From Lineus longissimus (Eukaryota; Nemertea; Pilidiophora; Heteronemertea; Lineidae): a stretch of DNA of 64,000 bases. Shown here piece by piece: positions 43,378-55,174 of this stretch. The position numbers and the translations under genes are program-made. The stretch spans positions 13,685,808 to 13,749,807 of the forward strand of contig NC_088315.1 in assembly GCF_910592395.1 (NCBI RefSeq), given 5' to 3'. Position 1 is the first letter of the stretch. Every line of letters starts with the position of its first letter. Under the pieces are notes generated by a model. It was given only the letters and a program-made list of their open reading frames with translations, was not told the DNA's origin and searched no databases.

Positions 43378-43993
43378 AGGGCCCATGACGAAAGGGGCTC
43401 GCATACAATGAATGAGTCTTCTGTGTGCGTGCATTCTATCTCCATGCTACAGGCCCTACATCGGGCCGGGTGCCATGCCCGAATTTATGTGGGAGATTCT
43501 GCTCGGAACATTCTCACAGTAATGCAATCAATGAAAATAAAATATATGATAAAATACACTTTTGATTACAATGTCCTAATCAGAAAGGAGAAATGCCATC
43601 CTCTCCTATAGAATCTCAAAGAGAATAGACAGGAGAATACGCATCAGGGCTTCTCTCTCAGGATGGAACTCGATGTAGCGAGAATTTCTACGGCCAAAAG
43701 TAATATTTTTACGGTACTTGTACTTATTTATAAGATAAAGTATACAATTTGTAATTTGTAATTTCTAAAAATAGTCCCTATACATGCGGAATAATACAGA
43801 CGAAATTCCGCGTTTTCTACCTGCCAAGGAATTCCCTCAGTGTTGGCTTTCGACATCGGCGTGAAGTCGTGTCGTCGTTACCTCAAAACTTACTTCTTGA
43901 CGCATTTACGTCATGAGATATTTTTGGCCCAAAAAATTACACTTATTGCCTTTTAATCAACATTTTCTTGATACTTCTAGGAATATGTGTGGT

Positions 43994-44124
43994 ATGTGAT
44001 AAATATAATACTGCCCTCGTGTGTGATCCTCGTCACCAGATAGCACTCGTTAAGTTTTCTAAGGCCGGAAAAAATCAACTCGTGCAATCTGACAACTCGG
44101 ATCACAAACTCGAGCAGTATTTTT
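43994..44124. mobile_element. Foldback miniature element with 9-bp direct flanks
   Basis: The arms AATACTGCCCTCGTGTGTG... (44007) and, reversed, AATACTGCTCGAGTTTGTG... (44122) pair imperfectly over about 58 bp. ATGTGTGGT occurs at 43985-43993 and 44125-44133, a candidate 9-bp target duplication. This fits a Mutator-like foldback element. Confidence 0.6.
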
Positions 44125-44140
44125 ATGTGTGGTCTGGTAT

Positions 44141-45194
44141 GGTAGGTGATAAAGCTTGGAAACAGTGAAACCTTGAAACCAGTGATAAACCTTGGAATCA
44201 GTCCTAAAAATGCATAAAAACATGAAATAATGCCATTTGAACCTAAGGTGGTTACGAATCAATATTGGAGCTTATTTTTACATGATCAGATCGGAATTTG
44301 ACGGTAGTTTAGAAATCAGTCGCATATCCGATTCAATAATCTACATTTTAGAACAACCCAGTCATACCTCGCCTCCAGTGTACATTACTGATCTCCCAAA
44401 TATAGGCATGCACGTCACGACACGCCCACCACACACCCCTAATATGGACCAATCAGCGCTCCGCTTACTACGCCACCACACGGGCCCTATTTGAACTACG
44501 GAGCGGTGTGATCATACAGGGTGATACAGAGAAGATTGACTACATCATGCAGTACCGGCTGGCACTTATCCGTAGAAACGTAGATGAAGGTTTATTACCG
44601 AAGGTTTTAGCCGGGTTTGGAGATGAAAAATGTGAATAAATTCCTTCGCTGTGAGCGATTTCGTACATATTCATGTACACATCGAGGGATGTAGAGATAT
44701 TTTCGTGATGTAACCAGTTCTAAGCGGACACATTTTTTAGTGATTCCCGTTTGCATGTTTGTCATATCCACTGAGCTATATCAGAGCATTATATATACAA
44801 ATGATTCTTCTAATAAAAACGTTTTATTTTAGTATATGGAATACAAAACAATCACAAAAGCTTACTTTTGCTTTCATCGAAGAGCAATAATTAGATATTT
44901 GCAAATGGCGGCCCGTCATGAATAAAAGTTTATTTTTTAACGACAACAATACATTTCTAATGCATTCAATGATGACGTCATCCTCCACAAAAAGGTTGAT
45001 TCTGGAACTACTGGCAAATTGCTATCAATAAAGTCAGCTGGGACGAGATTGGCAGTTGGGAGGGTATAAATCGTGGAAGGAAAGCGCCCGATTTCACGCG
45101 GTACTTGCACAGTGATTCCACGGTTTAGTACTGACTATTCCAAGGTTTATCACTGGTTACATGGTTTCACTGATTCCAAGCTTTATCAGCTACC
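44141..45194 (+). mobile_element. Mutator-like non-autonomous DNA transposon, copy 2, complete
   Basis: 1,054 bp. The left end GGTAGGTGATAAAGCTTGG and the reversed right end GGTAGCTGATAAAGCTTGG belong to inverted repeats of about 65 bp. The nine bases GTCTGGTAT are found immediately outside both ends (44132-44140 and 45195-45203). The interior is homologous to 1-859 in reverse orientation. There is an 85-codon open frame (44237-44494) but no transposase. A TATAAATC sits near the right end (45069). Confidence 0.92.
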
Positions 45195-45203
45195 GTCTGG
45201 TAT

Positions 45204-45353
45204 GCGTTTTGACGCAACAACATGACGAAACTTGCCATGAAGTCGCTGACGTCATTTTCTCACGATTCACACGTGCAGTAGACTCTTTCACCAGTCTCCT
45301 CCATTCTCTCATTTAACGGAGACCGGTACTTGACGGCATTTCACTCGTCATAG
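45204..45353. other. Short spacer between two elements
   Basis: Nothing recognised apart from GACGTCA-like sequence near 45249-45256. Confidence 0.3.
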
Positions 45354-47160
45354 AGCTACACATCACTAATAGATTTTAAGCCATTTTCCTTTAGACATAA
45401 AAACTGCCATAACGTTTTTCCAATATCTCACTCGAACTTAATTTTTGCAGGACAGAATAACTAGTATTTGAATACTATGAACTACAGAACACTGGACTGG
45501 ACTGGGAAAGTCTGTACTGACAGTCATCAATCTTCCGCTCCTGGAGTTAATAAACTGGTGCCCTGTCTCAGCACATTTTCCAATACCCCTTCGGTTCTCA
45601 AAGTCATCATAGAGCCAGAATCTCCTACCAAAGATAGAGATAGGATCCGAAGTTTTATAAGAATTTTCACTTGCAGCGGCAAGAAGCGAAAAGGTTTGTG
45701 GAGGGATTCGAATGTTCTTGGGTGTGGTTTAGACAATATGTTTATCTTGCTGGCAGTGATGCTGTGTGAGGGCCTTACAATTGCGGGAACAAGAACTCTG
45801 GGAACAAAGATACGCACCCCCTTAATAGCACAATCGATATGCCTGAAAAATTATTACGTAATGTCAATTTGCCCCCTTGGCAAATGCCGATCCACACCTC
45901 ACATTTCGTGACCTTTCTGCCAAGTGCCTTGCCCAAGGACCTGCACCTCTACCTTCGTGACCCGTCTGCCAAGTGTCAGTCTTGCCCTAGGCCCTGCACC
46001 TTACACTTAGTAACTCTTCTGCATGCCAAGTGCCTTACCCAAGGACACACACCTCTCCCTTTCGTGATCCGTCTGCCAAGTGTCAGTCTTGACCTAGGCC
46101 CCGCACCTTACACTTAGTAACTCTTCTGCATGCCAAGTGCCTTACCCAAGGACACACACCTCTACCTTCGAGATCCGTCTGCCAAGTGTCAATCTTGCCC
46201 TAGGACCCGCACCTTACACTTAGTAACTCTTCTGCATGCCAAGTGCCTTACCCAAGGACACACACCTCTACCTTCGTGACCCGTCTGCCAAGTGTCAGTC
46301 TTGCCCTAGGCCCCGCACCTTACACTTAGTACCTCTTCTGCATGCCAAGTGCCTTACCCAAGGACACACACCTCTACCTTCGTGATCCGTCTGCCAAGTG
46401 TCAATCTTGCCCTAGGACCCGCACCTTACACTTAGTTACCCTTCTGCATGCTACCCTTCTGCATGTTACTACCCAAGGATCCACTCCCCAACTACCAACA
46501 TTAGCACATGTTATCAGCTCCCAATTCCCACTCGGATATCATAATGATGACAGCACTCAGGCGGTGGAGAGCGATGACTGTCAGTCCAGACTTTCGCAGT
46601 CCTGTCCAGGGTTTTGTAATCCATAGTTTTCCAATACCCATGAAAGACCTCACCCAGGTCATAAATCTATAGCATTTTAGACAGGTGATGACCACGATAA
46701 TTTCAGAGTTTGGGGGCCTGATATGTTTGGGGTCTTTGTCTTAATTTCACGCGTCCACCACGTTTCAGGGCTCAGCTTGTTAATAGGATCTTCAAATCAA
46801 CGCCGGTGTAAAAGTAAAAAGTGTCCCCCCTGGAAAAAGTGTCCGGCCCTATTGTATTCTGCAATATGGTTCTATAGAGACCCTGACCGTCAATAGCTCA
46901 GAGATTGAAGCGCATAATAGAATCCTTTGTTCCCGGACATTTTATCCTAGGACATTTTAAACTTCTACACCGGTGAACATATGAGGCTCAAAGATAATCA
47001 GAATGTTCGCCAGAAACAACTTTAATTAATGATATCAGAGGAACTACATTCTGATTGCACAGATAGCACCCCTACTAGACAGTGAGACCTCGCATTGATT
47101 TCTTGAAGTACTACTTTCCCATACGATATACGCTGATTGGTCAATTAGTGATGCGGAGCC
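45354..47160 (+). mobile_element. Inverted-repeat element family X, copy 1, carrying a 1.2-kb insert
   Basis: The ends (GCTACACATCACTAATAGA and, reversed, GCTCCGCATCACTAATTGA) match at 16 of 19. The outer parts, 45354-45452 and about 46640-47160, are homologous in reverse to 55850-58418. Without the insert the element is about 0.6 kb. No transposase was seen. The two copies are about 10 kb apart and in opposite orientation. Superfamily undetermined. Confidence 0.75.
45453..46640 (+). other. Insert in family X copy 1 with a ~106-bp tandem array
   Basis: The empty site is readable at 58320-58340 in copy 2, so this 1.2-kb block was added (or lost there). About 45870-46460 is a tandem array whose phrase GCATGCCAAGTGCCTTACCC recurs at 46021, 46128, 46234 and 46340. 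Its 106-107 bp period is not a multiple of three. Upstream, a 147-codon frame (45468-45911) has no recognisable domain. I could not define target duplications. Confidence 0.7.
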
Positions 47161-49965
47161 ATGAACTAGATTTGGGGGCGTCGGCTTCCGGTGTCCGGTC
47201 ACGTGTTTTTACAAAGATGGGTAACTTCGAGCCAACTGAAAAACCAGGAAAACCTGAGTGCTCAGTATTGACAGTGCATCAACTGTATGCACTGACAATG
47301 TATGGCTCGCCTCGGTTAAATTTAGGGCTTCCTCGACCCCCCGCTGCGCGGCGAATAGGGCCCAGGTTACCTGGACTACACGTGCAGGCGTCGAAATGAA
47401 AGTGAGCATTTCTGGAGTTGCCGAAAAATGGGTGTGTCCGAGTTGGACGACGAAAAAGCACAGTTACAGATAAGTAATCAACTTTATAGTTTACTTATAT
47501 TTCCTACATGCTGTAGTGCGTATGAAGATCAAATGTTATGAGCAAATCATAAATACTAAAAAAGTTATTCACAGTGGGGACAGCGTGAAATTTTAGAAAT
47601 CCCAAAACGCGACTTTGTGGAACGAAAAAAAATCGGGCCACTTTAAATTCGCTGTAAAGTAACTTTTGTATTAACATAAAACGTCAGGTTCGAGGCCCCG
47701 TCAGAGCACATTCATTGCTGCATTTGTAATATCTATAATTCGAGAATAGATTAATTAATTATGTATTAAAAACAAAGTCCATTAAAATATGAAGTGTAGT
47801 CGATACATATCTGAACACAGAGTCGATTTAAAATATTATTCCTGGGTTTGATGGTGTAGACATATAAAGTATTCAAAACCAGCTGTACTAATCAAAACTA
47901 TATGGCTTAATGGAGGCTTTCAACATTTGACCATTGCTCTGACATTCTGAAATGTCGCATGAAAATATCGATGTTTTGCGATAACTCTTCAAATTGCCAA
48001 CTGCCACTCTTTACACAATTGAAAGAAGTACACGAAGACATACACGTACACATTTTGCGAAGGCAAAAAGTACACTAACGCGAACGCTTACGTGCAGGTA
48101 CATGTACACAAGCGTCCTGGATACGAGGTATCCAGGAGACCTGCTGCCGTAGACCGACAGAACTTGCAGGAGACCAACTACTGGAAGAAGATGAAGTCGG
48201 AATGCCAGGGTAATAATTAGAATAGTTTATTCATACTTACAATCACAATCAGTTTGTAACCCTAACGGCAGTGCACGCTAAAATCCTAGTTCAGAGGATG
48301 ATGGCAACAGAGAGAGCGAGTGTCCCCGTAACCACCGCTTAAGTAGGAGCCGAGCCACGAGTCCAGAGTCCAGTATCATTATGAAAGCTTTTTAATTAAA
48401 GAATTGCCGAGGCCATCTGATGATGAGGGGGTCCAGAAAGAACTGACCATGTCAGGTGCCGCCCTCTGGTAGTCATATACCAGCGGAAAGCCGTGATTGG
48501 ACAGCCACGTACAAGGTGACCACGACCAGGACGCTAAGCAATACTTTTACGAGAGGAAATTACTAGCTATCTGTGCGTGACCAGCACAACAGAAATTATT
48601 TGAAGGAAGAATTTGTAGTATTTTTAATTTTATATTGAAAAGTTGGTGAGAATGTACACACAATGTAATACAAGTGCAAATGCACTGTACACAAAACGTG
48701 GACTAAATGAGGCAAGCAACAATGTTGAAATAAACCACTTTAATTTGTACTTTTTTTGGTAAATGACCGGTTGGTAGTTGGTAATTTATGGTTTGAAAGT
48801 TGTTAAAAGGTGGAAAAATAAGGGTTTTGTTGAGAGAAGATGAAAATGTATGTTCGAAAAATGGAGGCCGAATTGCAACTGACCGAGCATGCTCAGAACA
48901 GGTTTAAAATCCTATAACCAGATGGCAGCACATGACAGCACAAACTAGAGAGGTTCAGACTATTTGAATTGGTCACCAACACTATCCCTTTAAGAACTGA
49001 CTAACGAAACTTTGTTTACGAGACTTCGAACGCGTGACCCAAACTCCCGAACTTTGGCTTATAAGATTAACTAAGACAGGTGCGAAACAAAGGCGAAGAG
49101 CTTACCAAATTAAGATAATGCCAATCCTTATCCGTTTAACAAATTAATCCTATGAATACCGTGAAGCCTATAGTTTCTGGACTTCACATTACAGACAATA
49201 GGCATTCACGTAGGCGCTTCGCGTTTAGGGTGCGAAAACACCGTAATAACTGATAGACGTCCGCGCCTCTGCGGCGGGGAGGGGGGGGGGGGGGCTAACA
49301 AGGAAACGATCAGTCGCCCATCAACAAAACTTAATTCTTAGGCCGAAGTTACATAGACCTCATTCGTTCATTTCCCAGGACTCATTTTCCCCTTTTGCTT
49401 TCGTTCCCCTGTAAAAGCACGGCCTTGTGGCGTGCATTCACCGAGGAATGAAAGAAAAACCCGGAAAGTGACTCATGGTAAATGAACGAATGAGGTCTAT
49501 GGAACTTCGGCCTTAGAGACCACGAATGTTTTCAAACAAGCGCAGAAATGAGGGAAAGCCAAGAGTGTCATTTTTAAATACTTAACACTTTGATACAATT
49601 GACTGTGAATTGTACTACCTGTATGTGTAAATGTCCCTGCATCATAATTCGATTTGCGAAACCTTCCTACTTGTATGACGGGCAGAAACGATAATTCCAA
49701 AAACCTATTCAAGGAGCAGACTCCTTCCGCTCATGGAGACTGCAGTTATTATGTCTGAGCTTGAGGAAATCTTGTTCTTCATCTCAGGAAACAACAACAT
49801 GTTAAGGATATACCTTTTTCTCACTAATGGGATAACATTAGGGTAGGTTTTTTGTGACTTCGTCAATTTCACAGTGCATGCAGTTTTTGCATGCTTGGAT
49901 GCAAACCGGTGTAAAATGGCGAAGCACTGAAAAACTAAAGGTAGGTTACAAATGGATGTGATTTT
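47161..49965. other. Non-coding stretch with one GC-rich patch and a poly(G)
   Basis: 47200-47470 is locally GC-rich and open on both strands (frames of 60-70 codons overlap each other), with no recognised domain. A 14-G run lies at 49281-49294. No element ends found. Confidence 0.3.
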
Positions 49966-49969
49966 GCCG

Positions 49970-50332
49970 AATAACACATACATACATACATACATACATA
50001 CATAGACACATAATGAAATTTAGATAGCGCTGTATCCAGAGATGCGATCTCCGCTCAAAGCGCTTTACAATAATAGAGAAACTGATCAAAGATCTGAGAC
50101 CAAAGACCCTCCCAAATAGATGAGTCTTCAGGAGGGCCTTGAATGTAGTTAGGTCAGTACAAGTTGTCAGTTCCGTAGGTAGCTGGTTCCACAACATTGG
50201 TCCAGCCACCGGTGTATACGGCGTATACGGATCGCACAGCAAAATATTGTACGTTCGGTTCGGGTGCAGCGATTATGAGGCGTCAGAAACAAAGCCATGA
50301 GACTGACCTTTAAAGGACCATTGGCTACTTGT
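49970..50332 (-). pseudogene. L2/CR1-type LINE 3' end, minus strand
   Basis: The minus strand reads CDPYTPYTPVAGPMLWNQLP then TELTTCTDLTTFKALLKTHL, the usual end of L2/CR1-like ORF2 (a W-N-x-LP motif, then F...LK.HLF). Behind it comes GTAAAGCGCTTTGAGCGGAG and GGATACAGCGCTATCTAAAT, the classic 3' hairpin that these LINEs and their partner SINEs share. The tail is a (TGTA)n repeat, 49978-50006. It is 5'-truncated near 50332, where a different LINE begins on the other strand. Confidence 0.82.
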
Positions 50333-50334
50333 TA

Positions 50335-50903
50335 TAGGCGGATCGACTAACCTACTTCTAGCTCAACTTAGATTTGCAAATTTTCAGACACGCTACAGTT
50401 TATTTAAATGTTATTGTATGCCATTGTATGGGTACCAATTATTGGACTTGTCTCATGTATGTATGGAAGAACTGTATATTGCATGGCGGAAATGTATCCG
50501 ACGATTATTATTTTTACCATACCGTACTCAATGTACTCTTGCCAGATATTGTGCAGGATTTTTGTATAAAGTCACAACTCGAGAAAAGGTTTGTCAAGTT
50601 TATACATGGATTGAGGGTTTCAGAGAGTAAGTTCGTTAGGGTCAGTGTTCAGTTAATCACCTCGGGGTCAAAGTCGCCAATAGGGAAAAGTTTTACTACT
50701 TTTTTTAACAATCATACTTGGAGTAGATATCAGGTTCCAGATTTGAGGACAATGTTGAGGGATTTAAACAGGGAAAATATAGAAACGGACAAAACATGGT
50801 GGCTTCTCAGATTAGGGAATTAATGGTTATACGTGAAGAAGGCTGGAACTTTCTGAATACAGAAGAAATTAAGGAACTGTTAGTATTTTTATGTACGGGT
50901 TAA
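50335..50903 (+). pseudogene. LINE ORF2 C-terminus, same family as copy 1
   Basis: TNLLLAQLRFANFQTRYSLF, MPLYGYQLLDLSHVCMEELY, IAWRKCIRRLLFLPYRT, LLPDIVQDFCIKSQLEKRFV and SQIRELMVIREEG appear in order over three frames and end at TAA 50901. They parallel 20480-21257 of copy 1 (for example KRTNILISQFRF, MSLYGNQLLDLT, ADMIQDCCIQIQLEQRMVKF). At least two frameshifts are present. Because this copy lacks the insertion at 20957-21160, it documents the empty site there. Confidence 0.8.
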
Positions 50904-51233
50904 TAATTGTCCTCTGATGTGGAACTTGTGTTCCGCCGGTTAAGAAATCTCTATGAACTAATTGTGCCAATTTAACTGAAAAATGGCTTAGCCGTTTACT
51001 AAAGGTACGAGACCTGATGCTCTCTCTGGAACTGGATCTGGATCTCATGGATCTACACCTGACATATCGTCACGGAATTCTCGCGCTTGGAATTCACTGA
51101 CCTTTGAAGGGCAATACTAACGAACATCGTGTGTTTCTTAAACCTAACATCACAAAGAAATAAACATAAAGGTAGCACTTAGAATTACGTAATTGGTGCG
51201 TTTTCTTCAGATAATTGTGAAGCAATCAGTCTA

Positions 51234-52057
51234 GGGCCGTTTACACACTCGAGCAAAACAGCGATGAGATCCGATCGAATCCGAGTGCGGTCTAAATTGT
51301 CCTCTTGTAAACGCATAGTAATGGGGACTCATCGCGCCTCATGTGGTCTGATCGGGTCTCAGAGTAGACCATCATTTCAGCTGGTTTCATCGGGTCTCAA
51401 TGGGTCTGATCCTCAATGCTCCGGATCCAAATTGGTCGTGCAAACGCGACCAGGTCTGATGTGATTCAAAGGGGACAACAATTTACCTACACGCATGCGT
51501 ATTGAAGCACTTTTTTGGTACTTCGGCAATTCCTGATATTGACATTACGTGGTTTTCGCACGCCAACATTGACATATCCTAGTATTCACTTTGAAATTTC
51601 TCTTGATTTCTCTCTTGCTTTTAAATTAATTCATATAATGTTGAAGGACAAATGGTTCGATGATGTGGCGTTCGAATTGCTCCACATCTGGAGTGACGAA
51701 GGAAGTAGGAGGAAGCTGGATTCCAGCTATCATAAAACTATTGTTTGCAGCGATATCGCTTTGAAACCGATCGTCACCGGCGATGATCGATTCTAGAATG
51801 ACAAGGGAGGAAAGGAAAGTTTGTTACCTTACCTCCGCGATACCAACACTCCAGGAGAGCGTGACACCATCGCGCCATCTAACGGATTGCCGTAGGAACC
51901 AAGAAAAACGCAGCCATAATATACCTGATCAGACCCCAATCGTTGTTGGATGTGTAAACTTCAACGGGTTCATATGATTGAGACCACATCCGTTATGGAA
52001 TAGGGGCGGATCTGATCCAATCCGAATGCGGTTTTTGGGTGCACGAGTAGACGGCCC
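51234..52057 (+). mobile_element. 824-bp DNA transposon starting GGGCCGT, with a Myb/SANT-like ORF
   Basis: The ends GGGCCGTTTACACACTCG and, reversed, GGGCCGTCTACTCGTGCA are short inverted repeats, with TA outside both (51232-51233, 52058-52059). Just inside them a direct pair (GATCCGATCGAATCCGAGTG near 51266 and GATCTGATCCAATCCGAATG near 52009) adds structure. The GGGCC start recalls Harbinger elements, but their usual 3-bp TWA duplication is not clean here. Confidence 0.6.
51591..51796 (+). pseudogene. Myb/SANT-like DNA-binding protein fragment
   Basis: DKWFDDVAFELLHIWSDEGS then RRKLDSSYHKTIVCSDIALK matches the trihelix Myb/SANT-like pattern W...E...LL.IW.DE......L....R/HN..V...IA..L. Such proteins are the second gene of PIF/Harbinger elements, where they bind the terminal repeats. 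Only about 45 residues are preserved before a stop at 51794-51796. The open frame begins at 51515. Confidence 0.5.
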
Positions 52058-52059
52058 TA

Positions 52060-53455
52060 TTGATTTCGACTAACGAACAGCATTAGTTTCGATTTAATCT
52101 GTCAAGTACTACTCAAGAAGATGGAGGTACTACATTTTGTAAACGACCAAAAGCTACATTTCCCTGAAGTAGAGACTACAGCTCGGATTTCTGAGACATC
52201 TTGTCCTCGGTTTTTTCAGTCCTATAGCCTACTTTAGCACAGATTTTTTGTAAAACGTTCCCCATAAAAATTTGATTCCCTAACAACAAGGATCCGTTTA
52301 ACACCCCACAGCATGATATCTAGAACATCATCCCGTCCACATACTCTATTGCTTTTATCAGCATTATACCCGTTGTGCACGCAGGTTGAAATTAGCTATG
52401 CCTTGAATTACATAAGCCGAAATATTGAATTGCAATGAAAATCTAATGCAGTAGCAAAAGGGCCATTATCGAAGAGTCAAATTAAACCAACAAATTGTCC
52501 ACAGACCTGGTCCCTGTGCTGCTGCTTGCATATATTGTAAAAGTATGTTGATTGTTCCAATGGAGATGATGAGGCAATAACACGAGTCAGCAATAGGCCC
52601 CTTTTCGTAGGCCTACACCAATGGCTCGAACCAGTTGCAATAAATATCAGAACTGCATGGTAACTTTAAAAGGCGTGCTCCTCCTAGCAATGTCTTGGGC
52701 AATGCACTTAGACAAAGGGCAAGCTAGAGGTTCAGCAATGTGAGCAGCTTCCTGATCGACCTTGCCTAGAGCGCCTCTTCAGATACAAGTACTGAAAGCT
52801 GAGGTAGAGCTCTTTAGACAGACCATGGTCAACTTCATTTGAAGTTCCCTTCATAATCAAAACGATCAAGGGCCAGCTCTGGCTAACACAGCACCCTTAA
52901 ACAATGCCCCTATGGTGTTCCTCGGAATATCCCCTCAGACAGAAAGTTTTCACCCAACCAGGCCCCCGGGATACCTGCTGTACTAAAAATAGGTCAGTTC
53001 CAAAATATATTAGTCTGTAGGCTATGCATGTATGCTTAACGCGCCAAAGTAACAATACCTTGCTCTGTGAAAAGAGGCTGGTATGGAGATGTGTATAATT
53101 GGTGGGTGTTTAGAAATATTCGCACGTGGTGAAGGTTACATGCAAAGCCATCAACTGGTCAAGGGGTTTGTTTCTTTCAGTTAAAAGTGAAAAAAAGACT
53201 GAAATTGATATGGAATGGGAGAATAAAGAGCATTAGTAGGCACCTCAACAATTTCGGTATATTTCCGCACTATCGACTCATGAAATGCCTCCATATACTA
53301 ATGAGAACTCCTGTTGACTTTTGACAATCCCCCTCAAGATGTTGACCCTGCCCTTATATGGAAACCAATCCAAAATCAAAGCCCGCCAAGACATACTCTC
53401 TATCAATATCGACTTTCAGGACTAGTTTTGTTGTCATCCGATCTAAACCGACGGA
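52060..53455. other. Non-coding stretch, nothing recognised
   Basis: No gene or repeat recognised. Confidence 0.3.
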
Positions 53456-53459
53456 GGAG

Positions 53460-53835
53460 TTATTCCATGGAATAACTGGAATACCGGAAATTCTGGACCC
53501 TCCCAGATTTCGTGCTGGGCTATTGGTAACATCTTGTTGTGATGTTTGTAACGCTAAGGATTCTCGTAAACCCCGATCGAAAACCGGGTAGTGGCTTCTG
53601 GTGACATCATGTTGTGGTGTTTGAATATTTGGGATGCGCCCTTGTCGCCGGCCAACTTGACAGCGTCCTTGGAGACTCGCCGTTGCTAGGTTATTATTTA
53701 TCCTGGATATTACAGCCTTTGAGCATAGCTCTTCAACGCCTAACTGGAATACAGGGGAGGATCAGACCCTCCCAGATTCTCATGTAGGGCTAGTGGTGAC
53801 ATCTTGTTGTGGTGTTTGTAATATTAGGGGTGGCC
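53460..53835 (+). repeat. Degenerate direct repeats, two full and one partial copy
   Basis: TAACTGGAATAC...GACCCTCCCAGATT...GGGCTA then GTRACATCTTGTTGTGRTGT and TTTGTAA recur at about 53475-53555 and 53740-53823. A half copy (GGTGACATCATGTTGTGGTG) lies at 53598-53617. Confidence 0.7.
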
Positions 53836-53904
53836 CCGTGAGCCCTTTTTGTCTGTACTGGTTCAGCTGGTCATCCTTCTATTAAAGATACTTTAACAAA
53901 GACT

Positions 53905-54132
53905 TAAACCTACCTTGACGTCCGCAGCGACCGTAAACCTGCAACGATAACCGACATGGACATACAAATACAGGCCAGAGAGAGGTGTTAGGGAGTGCAA
54001 AACCTCCGAAATACTAGCGTGCATGCCCATCCCATTGTTCGACCTCCTGATAACTATATTGAACAATTGGATAGGCGTTCGCGTGTACGTTTTGGGGGCT
54101 TTGCGAAAACTCCCTAATAATTCATCCGCCAC
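53905..54132 (-). other. Possible exon of unknown gene
   Basis: A minus-strand open stretch of 73 codons (LLGSFRKAPKTYTRTPIQLF ... HVGYRCRFTVAADVK) ends at GTCAAG|GTAGGT, a fair donor. No acceptor of good quality precedes it and no domain is recognised. Chance is a real alternative. Confidence 0.2.
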
Positions 54133-54139
54133 TCACACT

Positions 54140-55000
54140 TTGGGCATTATGATTATTTAATAATTTTCTCACGGCACATGTATACGGGACCGGATCGAGC
54201 GACACAAGACATCAGTACTTGGGTGCAATTTGCGGAATATGTGTTGACATGGTTGTTGGAATATCGGTTAGCCACTCCTGCCTGTTTGAAGCAATTAGAC
54301 AAATGGCGGTTGATCATGATTCGTCCATCTTGAAAAACGTATCTTGGGTACATGTGGGCATGGTTGTCATTTGGCCTGATATTTTTTTATTTTATCGTGC
54401 GCTTTACCTCCAGCCAATGTGCGGCAAGTGTCTGTACATAATCCTCAAATTAACACTTTGATCTCATAACAATTGTGGTAACGATGTCATACTGAACCTA
54501 CAATCCGCCCAGCTTAATCTGTTATTGGCTGATAGGGTTGTAACGTCTGGCCCCAAGTGACTATATCCTTGTTCAGATTACTCATTTAGCAGTAATAGCA
54601 AAACAAATGACTGGCAACATCATCAGGTGCTGAGTTTATGTCCTTAAATGCGCATGACTATGTTGTTAATCATGTACTATATCGGGTAACTATAGAAGAA
54701 CGTCTGGGACTTAAAGGATTGATATCCTGACACAAATTTCAAAAGTTGTCGATGTGATTGATATGATGAGTATGTCCCACAAGTTTCACGAATCTAGATT
54801 TTATAAAAAATGTTTTAATCTAAAACCAAAACTACAAGTCGTAATTCGCTATATCCAACTATAACGAAACTTTGTCACTTAATGCTGTCATTTCCTAAAT
54901 CTTGAGTGAATCTAGTGCAAAAGATTTAGCACAATGACTCTCACAATGTTCATGAAATATCAATAAATTTCAGTCCAATGTAATCGGTAGGGCCTGATCG
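54140..55000. other. Non-coding stretch, nothing recognised
   Basis: No gene or repeat recognised. Confidence 0.3.
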
Positions 55001-55007
55001 CGAGTGG

Positions 55008-55058
55008 TATAAAAAGAGGACTGTAAAAAACACGCCGCTGAAATATCCTGCATCAGTT
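55008..55058 (+). promoter_or_regulatory. TATA-box-like site
   Basis: GTGGTATAAAAAGAGG around 55008 is a strong TATA match, with TCAGTT at 55053. The first ATG downstream opens only a few codons, so no product can be assigned. Confidence 0.25.
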
Positions 55059-55152
55059 CAAACAACGGTCGACCTCTGAAAGAAGCATTTCATATTCAGT
55101 ACCCCGGTGAAAGCAATTGTATTTGATCAAAATGCACCTATGCTGAACACTA

Positions 55153-55174
55153 GGCTACGTAGGGGAGTCTACAC
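55153..55174 (-). repeat. Isolated terminal fragment of the composite tandem-repeat element
   Basis: GGCTACGTAGGGGAGTCTAC followed by AC corresponds to the GAGCC-side terminus of copies A-D in reverse orientation (compare GGCTCGCCGTAGGGGAGTCT at 60248). No core monomer follows. Confidence 0.5.

Noticed and set aside
45468-45911. 147-codon plus-strand frame before the 106-bp array
   Set aside because: No domain recognised, an equally long antisense frame exists, and the block is a transposon insert.
46342-46626. Open frames across the 106-bp tandem array
   Set aside because: The period is not a multiple of three, so each monomer changes frame; not a repeat protein.
47082-47473. Overlapping open frames on both strands in a GC-rich patch
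   Set aside because: Local GC richness removes stop codons; frames overlap each other and none shows a domain.
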